The position numbers and the translations under genes were made by a program. The notes under the pieces are model-generated. The model searched no databases, was not told the origin of the DNA, and saw nothing but the letters and a program-made list of their open reading frames with translations. Source: Streptomyces sp. Ag109_O5-1 (lineage in GTDB: Bacteria > Actinomycetota > Actinomycetes > Streptomycetales > Streptomycetaceae). From it: DNA of 64,000 nucleotides. Of the stretch, positions 17,462-26,960 are shown piece by piece; within the stretch, counting starts at the first letter, position 1, and each line of letters starts with the position of its first letter. The DNA lies in NCBI RefSeq assembly GCF_003814875.1, contig NZ_RKQF01000001.1:5332001-5396000 (forward strand), read 5' to 3'.

Positions 17462-18434
17462 CACCAACAGCCCCAGCCCCCGTATCCCCACCGTCGACCT
17501 GCGCCCCTGGCTCGACGGTGACGAGGACGGCCGGCGGGAGATCGCCCGTACCGTCGACGCGGCCCTGCGGACCGCCGGCTTCCTGCTCGTCACCGGGCAC
17601 GGGGTCGAGGACGAGCTGCGCAACGCCGTACGGGAGGCCGCCCGCGCGTTCTTCGCGCTGCCGGCCGAGGTGAAGGCGGCGTACGAGGTGAAGGTCGGCG
17701 GGCGGGGGTGGCTGGGCCCGAAGGCGGAGGCCAACGGCTACTCGGAGGGCACCGAGACCCCGCCGGACCTCAAGGAGTCGCTGACCTTCGCGACCCACGA
17801 GCCCTTCGACGACCCGGCCGTCAACGGCCAGTGGTACGCACCCAACGTGTGGCCGGCGGAGGTGCCGGAGCTGCGCACGCTCTGCGCGGAGTACCTGGAG
17901 CGGATGGCCGCGCTGGAGAAGGAGCTGCTGTCCCTGCTGGGGTACGCGCTCGGGCTCGAACCCGACTTCTTCTCCCGGCACATGGACCATCCGACGTACG
18001 GCTTCAACATCAACTGGTATCCGGGCACGGACGTCATCGGCGAGGCCGAGCCCGGCCAGTTCCGGATCGGGCCGCACACCGACTTCGGGACGGTGACCAT
18101 CCTGGACCGGCAGGCCGGCAAGGGCGGGCTCCAGGTGTACACGGACGACGGCGGCTGGGAGGACGCGCCCTTCGACCCGGCCGCCTTCACCATCAACATC
18201 GGTGACCTGATGGCCCGTTGGACCGGCGACCGATGGCGGTCCGGACGGCACCGGGTGCTGCCGCCACCCACCGACGCCCCCGCCGAGGAGCTGATGTCCC
18301 TCGTCTACTTCGGCGAGTGCACCCCGGGCACGATCGTCGAGTCCGTACCGGCACCGGTCGGACGGGTCTCGTACCCGCCGGTCGACTCCCATGTCTATCT
18401 GCGGGAGAAGCTGGACTCCATCACCGTCGGCTGA
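17454..18434 (+). CDS. 2-oxoglutarate/Fe(II)-dependent dioxygenase (isopenicillin N synthase-like)
   Basis: A 326-aa oxygenase. The DIOX_N region (about residues 10-120) precedes the Fe(II) site H208, D210 (PHTDFG) and H266 (SGRHRV); RVSYP at the C-terminal side supplies the probable 2-oxoglutarate Arg-x-Ser. GTG 17454 lies within the deaminase 3' end. Linkage to a deaminase and PucR suggests oxidation of a purine- or pyrimidine-derived compound; that substrate is inferred only from context. Confidence 0.9.
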   Translation: MSDTNSPSPRIPTVDLRPWLDGDEDGRREIARTVDAALRTAGFLLVTGHGVEDELRNAVREAARAFFALPAEVKAAYEVKVGGRGWLGPKAEANGYSEGTETPPDLKESLTFATHEPFDDPAVNGQWYAPNVWPAEVPELRTLCAEYLERMAALEKELLSLLGYALGLEPDFFSRHMDHPTYGFNINWYPGTDVIGEAEPGQFRIGPHTDFGTVTILDRQAGKGGLQVYTDDGGWEDAPFDPAAFTINIGDLMARWTGDRWRSGRHRVLPPPTDAPAEELMSLVYFGECTPGTIVESVPAPVGRVSYPPVDSHVYLREKLDSITVG

Positions 18435-18534
18435 GCGGCCGTCGCCTGATCGCTTCCGTGTTTGAGCCGCCATCCGTTCCGTTGAAAAGCGCGGACACGG
18501 CATGTCCCGGCCGGACCGCCGTCCTTCCCTAGTA

Positions 18535-18560
18535 AAGGGCCCACAGCTCCGTGGGCCCTT
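18535..18560 (+). terminator. Hairpin terminator after the dioxygenase gene
   Basis: A perfect 10-bp stem AAGGGCCCAC / GTGGGCCCTT with a 6-base loop. The AAAGGG...CCCTT arms give the usual A/U flanks of an intrinsic terminator. It ends 19 bases before the start of the condensation gene, so it may insulate that gene from the upstream pair. Confidence 0.7.
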
Positions 18561-18579
18561 CACCGTGATCGGAGACGGC

Positions 18580-19968
18580 GTGCGCATCACCGACATCCAG
18601 CGCTGCGAGGTCCGCCCGGGACGGCTCGTCGAGTGGACGCTCAGCCCGGCGACCGTCGAGACCGCGCGGACGCTGCCGGACGACTCCCGGCCCCCGGCGT
18701 ACATCCAGGAGTCGCACATCCGCACCGCCAGGTCCGTGCGCGAGGACGGGCTGTTCGTGCCGACCTGGCTCGGTACGGCCTTCGACCTGCCCTTCCGGGC
18801 CGACCTCGGCACCCTCCAGGAGGCCCTGCGCGCCTGGACGCTGCGGCACGAGACCCTGCGCAGCGGTTTCCGCTGGGCCGGGGACGAGCTGCGCCGGTTC
18901 ACGCTCGATCCCGGCTCCGTGACGCTGCACCGCGAGGCGGTCGGCGACTTCACCGACGCGGACGCCCTGGTCCGCCGCCTCCAGCACCGCTTCGACGCCG
19001 TCGCCGACGCCCTGCGCTGGCCCAACCTCATCTACGCGGCCGTCGTCCGCCCCGACTCCACCAGCGTCTATCTGGCCTTCGACCACAGCAACGTCGACGC
19101 CTACTCGCTCCAGGCGCTCCCCGCCGAGATCCACGGCCTGTACACGGCCGGGTCCGGCTCGGCACACCGGCCGGCGGCCAGCTACGTCGACTTCTGCGAG
19201 ATGGAACGGGCGGATGCGGACCGGCTCGACGACGGCCACGACATCGTCGCCCGCTGGCGGGAGTTCATCCGGCGCTGCGAGGGGACGCTGCCGCGCTTCC
19301 CCGTCGACCTCGGCCTGCGCCCCGGCGACCCGCTGCCTCCGCAGAAGATGCTGTGCGAGCCGCTCGTCGACGCGGTGACGGCCGCCGCCTTCGAGGCCTA
19401 CTGCCGGCCCTACGGCGGCAGCCTCGTCGGCCTGCTCGCCGCCACCAGCCTGATCGTCGGGGAGATCGGCGGGCAGTCCGTGTACCGCACGGTCGTGCCG
19501 TTCCACACCCGGATGAAGTCCCGCTGGTCGGAGTCGGTCGGCTGGTACGTCGGCGGCGCGCCCCTGGAGGTCCCGGTGGCCGCCGACCTCCCGGCCGCGC
19601 TGCGCTCCGTACGCGCCGGGCTCCAGGCGGCCCGGCCGCTCGCCCGGATACCGCTGGCCCGGGTGCTGCAGCTGCTCGGCACCGACTTCCGGCCCACCTC
19701 GCCCGACCTGTACTCGATCGTCTCCTACGTCGACACCCGCGGCGTCCCGGGATCCGATCGGTGGGCCGAGCTGAAGACGTACGGACTGCTCCGGGTGTCG
19801 TACGGCGACCAGCTCTGCGCATGGGTGCAACGGCTGCACGAGGGGCTGTGGTTCGCGAGCCGCTTCCCGGACACCGACATCGCGTACAAGAACCTGCGGC
19901 TGTACGTCGAGCGGCTGCGCGACGTCATCGCCTCTGTCCCTGAGGCTGTTCCGGGGCCCGTTTCGTAA
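18580..19968 (+). CDS. Stand-alone condensation-domain protein
   Basis: A 462-aa protein of the NRPS condensation/CoA-acyltransferase fold. The active-site motif is FDHSNVD (H169, D173); the usual HHxxxDG has Asp in place of the first His and Ala in place of Gly, but the catalytic second His is kept. A C-terminal region with VVPFHTRMKSRWSESVGWYVG matches the latch/floor of condensation domains. GTG 18580 is preferred: GGAG lies 5 bases upstream and the start falls after the hairpin at 18535-18560. No adenylation or carrier domain is nearby, so acyl transfer to a small amine or alcohol is more likely than NRPS chain elongation. The substrate is unknown. Confidence 0.85.
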   Translation: MRITDIQRCEVRPGRLVEWTLSPATVETARTLPDDSRPPAYIQESHIRTARSVREDGLFVPTWLGTAFDLPFRADLGTLQEALRAWTLRHETLRSGFRWAGDELRRFTLDPGSVTLHREAVGDFTDADALVRRLQHRFDAVADALRWPNLIYAAVVRPDSTSVYLAFDHSNVDAYSLQALPAEIHGLYTAGSGSAHRPAASYVDFCEMERADADRLDDGHDIVARWREFIRRCEGTLPRFPVDLGLRPGDPLPPQKMLCEPLVDAVTAAAFEAYCRPYGGSLVGLLAATSLIVGEIGGQSVYRTVVPFHTRMKSRWSESVGWYVGGAPLEVPVAADLPAALRSVRAGLQAARPLARIPLARVLQLLGTDFRPTSPDLYSIVSYVDTRGVPGSDRWAELKTYGLLRVSYGDQLCAWVQRLHEGLWFASRFPDTDIAYKNLRLYVERLRDVIASVPEAVPGPVS

Positions 19969-20039
19969 CCATACGGACATCACTCGATCTGGCCCGAAGC
20001 AACTCCCCCTTCCTACACTGGCGTTGAGGGGGAGATGCC

Positions 20040-22130
20040 TTGCACAGACGGTTGCACGGGCGTGGGGCGTTGTTCGACGTCGAGCCGGCCGGGCTCGTTC
20101 CGAGAATCGTCGGGTTACGGCCGTACCAGCACCGTGCCCATCCCCTCGAACACCCCGGTGAGCTGCCCTTCGTGGTGCTGACCGGGGCGCGGGGACTCGG
20201 CAAGAGCGCGGTGCTCGGCGAGTTGCGGGAGGCCTACAAGGGGCACACCCCGGTCGCCCTGGTCGACTGCGCGGAGGCGCAGTTCGCGGGGCCGCCCGCG
20301 GAGCGGCCCGCCGAGTCCTGGTCGCCGGTCGCGCAGGCGCTGCTGGTCGTCGCCGAGCAGCTGGCGGAACCGGTGACCGGGGCTGGGCGGATCACGTTCC
20401 CGCGCCTCATGTCGGGCCTGGTCGCGGTGGCCGCCGGCGGCTGGGGCGACGCCGACTCGGAGCGGATCCGGCGCGAGGTGGAGCGGATCCTGCTGCTGAA
20501 CGAGAGCGGCTCGTGGATCAGCGGGTTCGCGGGGCGCTGGGCCGGAAAGGTGACGGCGAAGGTCGTCGCCGCCGCGACCGGCACCGGCCCGCTGGTCTCC
20601 GGGGCCATCGAGGCCACCCTGGAGTCGATTGCCGAGGGCTTCGCCAGCCGCCGGCACCAGAAGGCGTCCGTCTGGTACCGGACCTACCCCAACGCGGGCG
20701 GTCACGCCCAGCGCGGACTGATCCTGCTCTCCGGGCACTTCCGCGCCGGCGGCACCTCCCGCGAGCACGCCGAGCGCTATCTCGTACGGGCCTTCCTCGC
20801 CGACCTGACGGAGGCGTACGCGGGCGTGCTGCCGCGTATGCAGCGCCTCGGCCGCCCGCTGGTGCTGGTCGACAACGTGCAGACCGGGCCGGGTCCGGGG
20901 CTGGTGGAGGCGGTGCTGCGGGACCGTGCCGACGGGGTCGCCGACCAGGTGGCGTTCGTCGCCGGGCTGCGCGGCGACGGCCGGGAGCTGCTGCGGGGCG
21001 GGGTACGACGGGAGCTGGCCGAGGTCGCCCGGCGCAGCGAGTGGACGCCGGACCCGGCCGTGCCGTCCTCACGGGCGCTGCTGGTTGCGCTCCGGCCGCT
21101 CTCCCCCGACGACACCCTGCACCTGGTCGCCACCCCGGCCGCACCCCAACTCCCCCACGCCGTACACCGGTTGACCGGCGGCAACCCGCTGGGCATCGCC
21201 CTGCTCGCGGAGGCGGCCGCGCAGCACCCGGACCGGACCGGCTCGCTGGGCGAGCTGCTCACGGCCGACGTACGGCTGGCCGAGGACGGTCCCGCCGCCC
21301 CCGTGTACGTCCAGCTCCTCGACCGGCTGGTCCCAAAGGACCGCCTCGACGAACTGACGGTCCTCGCCGCCGCCCACGACCACGACTCGGCGTGCGCGCT
21401 GGCCGCCGCGCTCCTCCCGGAGGACTTCGGCCCGGCGGACGTACGGGCGCTGCAGAGCCGGCTCGTCCGCGAGGGGCTGCCGGTCGTGCCCGGCCAGTTC
21501 GTGGGCGATCCCTTCGTACGGTCCCTGCTGCTGCTCCGGCTCCATCTGCGGGACGCCGACCACGGCGGCTGGCGCACCGTGCACGAGACGCTGATCGCGC
21601 ACTACGCGGAACACCTGGGCACCGACCGGCTCGCCCGCTTCCGGCTGCACCACGAACTGGCCCTGGGCCGGTCCGAGTCCGCGGTCGCGCACCTCCGCGA
21701 CGGCTTCGCGCTCCTGGACGCCCGCAGCTGGCTGGACACCCTGCGCTTCATCGCCTCGGCGCCCTACTTCCACGCCCATGACGCCGAGGGCCGCGACTTC
21801 ACCGGCCACGGCGACCGGCGGGCGGCGGTGGCGCTGGGCCGCACGGACGCACAGCAGCGGGTGCCGGACGGCGTGGACGCCGTACTCCAGCTGCGGGTGC
21901 GGCGGTTGCTGCACGCGGTGTGGCAGCTCGCCGATCCGCTGGTCCTGCCCGACCCGCGGGTGGCCGACCGGCTGCGCTTCGAACTGGAGCAGCTGTCCAA
22001 CCTGCGGCCGGCCGGCAACGCGCTGCTGTGGCGGGCCTCCCGGGACTGGCCGGCGGCGGCGCTCGCGGGACGGCCGCCGGCGGATCCGGACGACGACGAG
22101 GGTGACGACGAGCGGAGCGGGGTGGCGTGA
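20040..22130 (+). CDS. P-loop NTPase, uncharacterised (paired with membrane binding protein)
   Basis: A 696-aa protein beginning at TTG 20040 after a GGGGGAG site. Walker A is GARGLGKS (residues 49-56) and a Walker B-like strand is RPLVLVDNVQT near residue 280. After the NTPase part comes a winged-helix-like region (RLTGGNPLGIALLAEAA is typical of STAND/AAA lid segments) and a C-terminal helical region with RFRLHHELALGRSESAVAHL. No membrane helix or known effector domain is visible. Its TGA shares one base with the ATG of the next gene (TGATG), indicating tight coupling. The role is unknown; a signalling NTPase controlled by the partner is inferred. Confidence 0.75.
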   Translation: MHRRLHGRGALFDVEPAGLVPRIVGLRPYQHRAHPLEHPGELPFVVLTGARGLGKSAVLGELREAYKGHTPVALVDCAEAQFAGPPAERPAESWSPVAQALLVVAEQLAEPVTGAGRITFPRLMSGLVAVAAGGWGDADSERIRREVERILLLNESGSWISGFAGRWAGKVTAKVVAAATGTGPLVSGAIEATLESIAEGFASRRHQKASVWYRTYPNAGGHAQRGLILLSGHFRAGGTSREHAERYLVRAFLADLTEAYAGVLPRMQRLGRPLVLVDNVQTGPGPGLVEAVLRDRADGVADQVAFVAGLRGDGRELLRGGVRRELAEVARRSEWTPDPAVPSSRALLVALRPLSPDDTLHLVATPAAPQLPHAVHRLTGGNPLGIALLAEAAAQHPDRTGSLGELLTADVRLAEDGPAAPVYVQLLDRLVPKDRLDELTVLAAAHDHDSACALAAALLPEDFGPADVRALQSRLVREGLPVVPGQFVGDPFVRSLLLLRLHLRDADHGGWRTVHETLIAHYAEHLGTDRLARFRLHHELALGRSESAVAHLRDGFALLDARSWLDTLRFIASAPYFHAHDAEGRDFTGHGDRRAAVALGRTDAQQRVPDGVDAVLQLRVRRLLHAVWQLADPLVLPDPRVADRLRFELEQLSNLRPAGNALLWRASRDWPAAALAGRPPADPDDDEGDDERSGVA

Positions 22131-23677
22131 TGGCGCGACGGGGCGTGGGCACGTGGTTACGTGAGGGCGTCTGGGAGATCCCGCTGCGCCGCTATCTGGC
22201 CCTGCTGGTCACGATGGGGCTGCTGGCCGGCCTGTTCTTCGGGGTCCGCACCTTCACCCACGACGACCGCTCCTGCGCGCCGGGGGTGGCCCGGCCGGAG
22301 GGCAGCGACGAGTGCGTGGGCGTGGCGACGACGGCGTACGACTTCGGGCACCCGCAGCTGCGGGCCACCGTGCAGGCCATCGCCAAGGAGAACGCCCGTC
22401 TGAAAGCCGGGAGTTATGTGACGGTGGCGGTGATGCTGCCGTACACCTCGACGGCGGCGGCGAACCTCGCCGACATCCAGCACGAGCTCCAGGGCGCCTA
22501 TCTGGCCCAGTACCAGGCCAACCACGCCTCCAACGGGCAGTCCCCGGCGATCCGGCTGGTGATGGCCAACCCCGGGGCGACCAGCCGGTACTGGCAGGAG
22601 ATGGTCACCCGGCTCGCCGCGATGACCGGCGGCACCGACCGGCTGCGGGCGGTGGCGGGGGTCGGGCAGAGCACCGACGCCAACATGAAGGCCGTCAAGG
22701 AGCTGACCCGGCTGGGGATTCCGGTGATCGGCTCGTCGATCACGGCGGACGACCTCGCCAACGGGCAGCACGGCAAGGACTCTTACCCCGGCCTCGCGCG
22801 GGTGTCGCCGACGAACACCGACGAGGCCCACGCCCTCGCCTCCTTCGCCCAGGTCACCGCGGGCCGGGCGATGCTGGTGTACGACCGGCCGGGCGATCCG
22901 TACACGCGGACGCTGCAGACGTCGTTCGAGGCTCTCATCAAGGGCTCTCCGCACCTGTCCCAGCCGTTCACCCCGCCGGCCGACCGCAGCCAGGAGGGGA
23001 CGACCGCGAACACCTTCCGGCAGATCACCCTGCTGATCTGCGGCACCCAGCGGTCGATCGACACGATCCTGTTCGCCGGACGCCACACCCAGCTGCGGCA
23101 GTTCATCAACGCGCTGGGCGCGCGGGGGTGCCAGGACCGGAAGTTCACGGTGCTGACCGGCGACGAGGGGTCGTACCTGACCGCGGAGAAGAGCCTGCAC
23201 CGCGATGTGCTGGGGCCCACGCTCGCCGTCCGGTACACCGCGCTGGCCCATCCGGACGCGTGGGGCAAGGGCAGTCCGCGGACGGGCGGTACGGCGGCAG
23301 ACATGGCGACGCTGACGGCGCTGCTGAAGAGCGCGGTGCGGGCGCCGGTGGGGCCGATCGGGCCGGTGGCCCTGGAGGACGGTCAGCTGATCATCGCGTA
23401 CGACGCGATGCAGCTCGCGGTGCACGGGATCCGGGAGGCTGTGCCGGAGGGGAGGTCGGTGCCGACGCTGGCCGATGTGGGGTTGCAGTGGCCGCAGGTG
23501 AAGGGGCCGCTGCGGGTGGACGGGGCGAGTGGGTGGATCTGCCTCGATGTGCACGGGAATCCGTACGACAAGGCTGTGCCGATCGTGGAGTTGCGGCCGG
23601 GGGGCGGGTCGCGGTTCGTGACCATTGCGTGGCCGGAGGGGAAGCCGCCGAGTGCGGAGTGTCTGCCGCCGTCTTAG
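22130..23677 (+). CDS. Membrane-tethered type I periplasmic-binding-like protein
   Basis: A 515-aa protein with one N-terminal membrane helix (about residues 20-40) and a long extracytoplasmic domain. The order YVTVAVMLPYTS, GGTDRLRAVAGVGQS, IPVIGSSITADDL, GRAMLVYDRPGDPYTRTL, FAGRHTQLRQFI resembles branched-chain amino-acid/LivJ-type binding proteins (Peripla_BP_6 fold). Five cysteines may form disulfides. It has no ABC permease nearby; instead it is translationally coupled to a cytosolic NTPase, suggesting a sensor rather than a transport component. A GTG at 22127 is an alternative start. Confidence 0.75.
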   Translation: MARRGVGTWLREGVWEIPLRRYLALLVTMGLLAGLFFGVRTFTHDDRSCAPGVARPEGSDECVGVATTAYDFGHPQLRATVQAIAKENARLKAGSYVTVAVMLPYTSTAAANLADIQHELQGAYLAQYQANHASNGQSPAIRLVMANPGATSRYWQEMVTRLAAMTGGTDRLRAVAGVGQSTDANMKAVKELTRLGIPVIGSSITADDLANGQHGKDSYPGLARVSPTNTDEAHALASFAQVTAGRAMLVYDRPGDPYTRTLQTSFEALIKGSPHLSQPFTPPADRSQEGTTANTFRQITLLICGTQRSIDTILFAGRHTQLRQFINALGARGCQDRKFTVLTGDEGSYLTAEKSLHRDVLGPTLAVRYTALAHPDAWGKGSPRTGGTAADMATLTALLKSAVRAPVGPIGPVALEDGQLIIAYDAMQLAVHGIREAVPEGRSVPTLADVGLQWPQVKGPLRVDGASGWICLDVHGNPYDKAVPIVELRPGGGSRFVTIAWPEGKPPSAECLPPS

Positions 23678-23678
23678 G

Positions 23679-23768
23679 CTGCGGGCCCGGTGGGGGCTGG
23701 TCGCGCCCACGCGGCGGAGCCGCAACTTGACACAGCCCCGCGCCCCTGAGAACTCGGCGCTCCGCGCC
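23679..23768 (-). repeat. Intergenic repeat, copy 2 (inverted)
   Basis: Read on the minus strand it gives CAGGGGCGCGGGGCTGTGTC, TTGCGGCTCCGCCGCGTGG, GCGCGACCAGCCCCCACC, the same order as copy 1. It begins one base after the stop of the binding-protein gene and ends next to the convergent SRPBCC gene. Confidence 0.75.
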
Positions 23769-23774
23769 TTGTTT

Positions 23775-24125
23775 TCATGCCACGGATGCGACCAGACGTT
23801 CGAATCGGTGCCGCCAATCTCGCTCCGTCGCCGTCTCCCCCGGGAACTCGTGCGTGAAGCGCAGGACACTCGCCGTCTCGCCGTCCGGCTCCAGGTGGAA
23901 ACGGATTCTGCCGCCGGGGTCGACCGTGTACTCGGCCATGCGGTCGACGTCCCATGCCGTGATCGTGCCGGTGCCCAGGTCGCCCAGGGTGACCGTGCCG
24001 CCCAGTCTCGGTTGCAGGACGTCCGTGGGGGTGAACCAGGTGGCCAGGCCCTCCGGGGTGGAGAGGCTGGGCCAGACCTGGTCCATCGGCCTCGGCAGTC
24101 GTATCAGCAGCTGAAGGACGGCCAT
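23775..24125 (-). CDS. SRPBCC (AHSA1/START-like) family protein
   Basis: A 116-aa protein with the short START-like fold: RPMDQVWPSLSTPEGLATWF at the N-terminus and a terminal helix RDWRHRFERLVAS. The hydrophobic cavity family binds varied small molecules; no specific ligand can be named. It is 25 bp downstream of ccsB on the same strand and could be co-transcribed with the cytochrome c genes, but a functional link is not established. Confidence 0.8.
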   Translation of the reverse strand: MAVLQLLIRLPRPMDQVWPSLSTPEGLATWFTPTDVLQPRLGGTVTLGDLGTGTITAWDVDRMAEYTVDPGGRIRFHLEPDGETASVLRFTHEFPGETATERDWRHRFERLVASVA

Positions 24126-24150
24126 GGGACCAGTGTGGCCCCTGGACGGG

Positions 24151-25245
24151 TCAGACGCCCGCGTAGGAGTGCTTGCCGGTGACGAAGATGTTGACGCCGT
24201 AGTAGTTGAAGAGCCAGCAGCCGAAGGCGATCATCGCCAGGTAGGCGGCCTTGCGGCCCTTCCAGCCGGCGGTGGCGCGGGCGTGCAGGTAGCAGGCGTA
24301 GGCGACCCAGGTGATGAAGGACCAGGTCTCCTTGGGGTCCCAGTTCCAGTAGCGGCCCCAGGCGCTGCCCGCCCAGATCGCGCCCGCGATGATCGTGAAG
24401 GTCCACAGGGGGAAGACGGCCGCGTTGACGCGGTAGGCGAACTTGTCGAGGGACGCCGAGGCGGGCAGGCGCTCCAGGACCGAGGTGGCGAAGTTGCCGG
24501 GCTTGCCGCCGTTCTCCAGCTTGCTCTCGTACGCGTCCTTGAAGAGGTACAGGATCGTGGCGACCGCGCCCACGTAGAAGACCGCGCCGCAGAAGATCGC
24601 CGTCGAGACGTGGATGTAGAGCCAGTACGAGTGCAGGGCCGGGACCAGCGGCTCGCTCGCCGTGTAGAGGACGGTGACCGCGAGGCCGAGGTCCAGCAGG
24701 ACCGTGGTGATCAGGAAGAGGCCGAGCCAGCGGACGTTCTTCTTCAGGGCCAGCAGGGTCAGGTAGACGGCGACCGCGACCGTGGAGAACGTGATGTTGA
24801 ACTCGTACATGTTGCCCCACGGCGCCCGCTGCACGGAGGCCGCGCGGGTGATCACGCCCGCCAGCTCCACCAGGAAGGCGAGGACCGTGAGGGAGATCGC
24901 GATCCGGCCGTAGAGGTCGCCCTGCTCGTCGCCGCCGTGGGCGCCGGGGCCGTCCGGGACGTCCCGCGCGCCCGCCGCGGACCGCACGACGACCTGCGGA
25001 CGCTCCAGTACGGCGGTGCCGCCGGCCTTCTTGACCGTCACGGCGGGCGCCTTCTTCGCCGGCGCGTCGGTGGTGAGCGCGTTGGCGGTGCGCGCGACCC
25101 GGCTGCGGCTGCCGAGCAGCCACTCGAAGATGTAGGCGAAGAAGGCCAGCGTGTAGACGGCCATCGAGGAGTAGATGAGCGTGTTGCTCATGCTCGCGAG
25201 ATGCTCGTTGGTCGCGGCGAGCGTGGTCACGGCTGGGGAAGTCAT
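24151..25245 (-). CDS. ccsB: Cytochrome c biogenesis protein CcsB (ResC)
   Basis: A 364-aa membrane protein of System II cytochrome c maturation; with ResB it moves heme and attaches it to apocytochrome. The tryptophan-rich WWD-type stretch is visible as AGAIWAGSAWGRYWNWDPKE, followed by conserved His-bearing helices and the YYGVNIF C-terminus. Its ATG overlaps the TGA of resB by 4 bp. A basic/Ala-rich cytosolic insert (about residues 45-90) separates the first helix from the core. Confidence 0.95.
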   Translation of the reverse strand: MTSPAVTTLAATNEHLASMSNTLIYSSMAVYTLAFFAYIFEWLLGSRSRVARTANALTTDAPAKKAPAVTVKKAGGTAVLERPQVVVRSAAGARDVPDGPGAHGGDEQGDLYGRIAISLTVLAFLVELAGVITRAASVQRAPWGNMYEFNITFSTVAVAVYLTLLALKKNVRWLGLFLITTVLLDLGLAVTVLYTASEPLVPALHSYWLYIHVSTAIFCGAVFYVGAVATILYLFKDAYESKLENGGKPGNFATSVLERLPASASLDKFAYRVNAAVFPLWTFTIIAGAIWAGSAWGRYWNWDPKETWSFITWVAYACYLHARATAGWKGRKAAYLAMIAFGCWLFNYYGVNIFVTGKHSYAGV

Positions 25246-26957
25246 CGCTTCTCAGGCCCTTCGGCAGGTACGACTTCGGGGTTGGGGGAGGTGACGGATT
25301 CGTCGTCTTCGGCGTCGGGGGCCCCTGGCGCCTGGTCGTAGAGGATTCCCGCGAGGTCGCCCAGTTCCTCCGGCACCTTCGCGGACTCGCTGCGGCCCAG
25401 CCCGGCCATCTCGACGACGGTGACGCCGTCGGGGCCCTGGACCGCGCGCACCCAGACGCGGCGGCGCTGGATGAACAGCGAGGCGGCGAGGCCGAAGATC
25501 GCGGCGATCGCGCCGGCCAGCGCCCAGCCGCTGCCGGGCTCCTGGACGATCTCGAAGCCGGCCCATTCCCTGACGTCCTTCTCGAACGTCACGGATCCGG
25601 CGCCGTTCGGCAGCTGCATGGTCTGGCCGGGCTTCAGGTTGTCCCGGAGCTGGGCGCCCTTGGAGTCCTTGAACTCCTTCATATGGGTCTTGTCCAGCTG
25701 GTACACGCTCTGCGGGATGCCCGAGTCGATGCCGAGGTCGCCGTGGTACGGCGTCAGGTTCAGCACCGGGTTCTGCAGCGACGGGAAGGCGGAGAGCACC
25801 GAGGAGCCGCCGCCGTACGTCGGCAGGAAGAACAGGGAGATGCCGAGCTGTTCGCTGGTGCCCTGGGCGTTCTTGTAGCCGTCCAGCACCTTCACCACGC
25901 CCTGGGAGGTGATGTTGGCGTCGAGCGGGAGCAGCGGGACGGCGTCGCGGTAGACGATGTCGCCCTTGCCGTCGCGGACCGTGATGACAGGCGCGTAGCC
26001 GTGGCTGACGAGGTAGACCTTGGCGTCGTCGATCTGCAGCGGCTCGTTGACCTTGATGGTGGTCCGCTTCGGCTTGCCGTACGCGCCCTTGCGGTAGTCG
26101 ATGTCCGCGTTGAAGGTGACCGGTGTGCCCTTGCTGGGGCCGCTGGTCTGGTAGCTGGCGCTGAAGTTCCTCAGGTTGAAGCTGAACGGCACCAGGTCGT
26201 CGGTGCTGAACATGGAGCCGGACTTGAAGTCGTCGTACTGGCTCAGGGTGTTGGCGAACCCGTCGCCCTCGACGACCAGCTTGGTGCCGTCCGACTTGTA
26301 CATCTGGCCGGAGGCGAAGGCGACCAGCAGCACGATCAGCGCGATGTGGAAGATCAGGTTGCCGAACTCGCGGACGTAGCCCTTCTCGGCGGCGACCGCG
26401 TTCCCGGCGATGTGGGAGCGGAAGCGGCGCTTCTTCAGCAGCTTGAGGGCGGCCTCGCGGACTTCCTCGGGCGTCGCGGTCGTCCGCCAGGTCGTGTACG
26501 CGGGGAGGCGGTCGAGGCGCTTGGGGGCGCCCGGCGGGCGGCCGCGCAGCTGGCCCACGAACTGCCAGGCGCGGGGCACGATGCAGCCGATGAGGGAGAC
26601 GAACAGCAGGATGTAGATCGCCGAGAACCACACCGAGCTGTAGACGTGGAACAGGCCGAGCTTGTCGTAGACCGGCGACAGCGTCTTGTGGGCCTTGCGG
26701 AAGTCGGCGACCTTGGAGATGTCGGCGCCGGTCTGCGGGATCAGCGAGCCGGGGATCGCGCCCAGCGACAGCAGCAGGAGCAGCAGCAGCGCGACCCGCA
26801 TCGAGGTGAGCTGCCGCCAGAACCAGCGGGCCCAGCCGATCACCCCGAGGCCGGGGACGATCGACGGTTCCTCGACGGGGGCGGTGGAGAGCTGGGAGCC
26901 CGCCTCGCCGAGTTCCCGCCGGTCCTGCTCGGTGTTGTCGGTTTCGGTCTTGCTCAT
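25242..26957 (-). CDS. resB: Cytochrome c biogenesis protein ResB
   Basis: A 571-aa partner of CcsB in System II. The N-terminal helices (RWFWRQLTSMRVALLLLLLL, SVWFSAIYILLFVSLIGCI) are followed by GNLIFHIALIVLLVAF, a large extracytoplasmic domain (about 215-460) and a last helix (ALAGAIAAIFGLAASLFI). The HIxLIVLL region carries the family's heme-related His. The acidic C-tail (about 530-571) is cytosolic. Starts 3 bp after ccdA ends. Confidence 0.95.
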   Translation of the reverse strand: MSKTETDNTEQDRRELGEAGSQLSTAPVEEPSIVPGLGVIGWARWFWRQLTSMRVALLLLLLLSLGAIPGSLIPQTGADISKVADFRKAHKTLSPVYDKLGLFHVYSSVWFSAIYILLFVSLIGCIVPRAWQFVGQLRGRPPGAPKRLDRLPAYTTWRTTATPEEVREAALKLLKKRRFRSHIAGNAVAAEKGYVREFGNLIFHIALIVLLVAFASGQMYKSDGTKLVVEGDGFANTLSQYDDFKSGSMFSTDDLVPFSFNLRNFSASYQTSGPSKGTPVTFNADIDYRKGAYGKPKRTTIKVNEPLQIDDAKVYLVSHGYAPVITVRDGKGDIVYRDAVPLLPLDANITSQGVVKVLDGYKNAQGTSEQLGISLFFLPTYGGGSSVLSAFPSLQNPVLNLTPYHGDLGIDSGIPQSVYQLDKTHMKEFKDSKGAQLRDNLKPGQTMQLPNGAGSVTFEKDVREWAGFEIVQEPGSGWALAGAIAAIFGLAASLFIQRRRVWVRAVQGPDGVTVVEMAGLGRSESAKVPEELGDLAGILYDQAPGAPDAEDDESVTSPNPEVVPAEGPEKR

Positions 26958-26960
26958 GGA

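Noticed and set aside
20040..23677. ABC transporter for amino acids
   Set aside because: The NTPase lacks the ABC signature motif and no permease is present.
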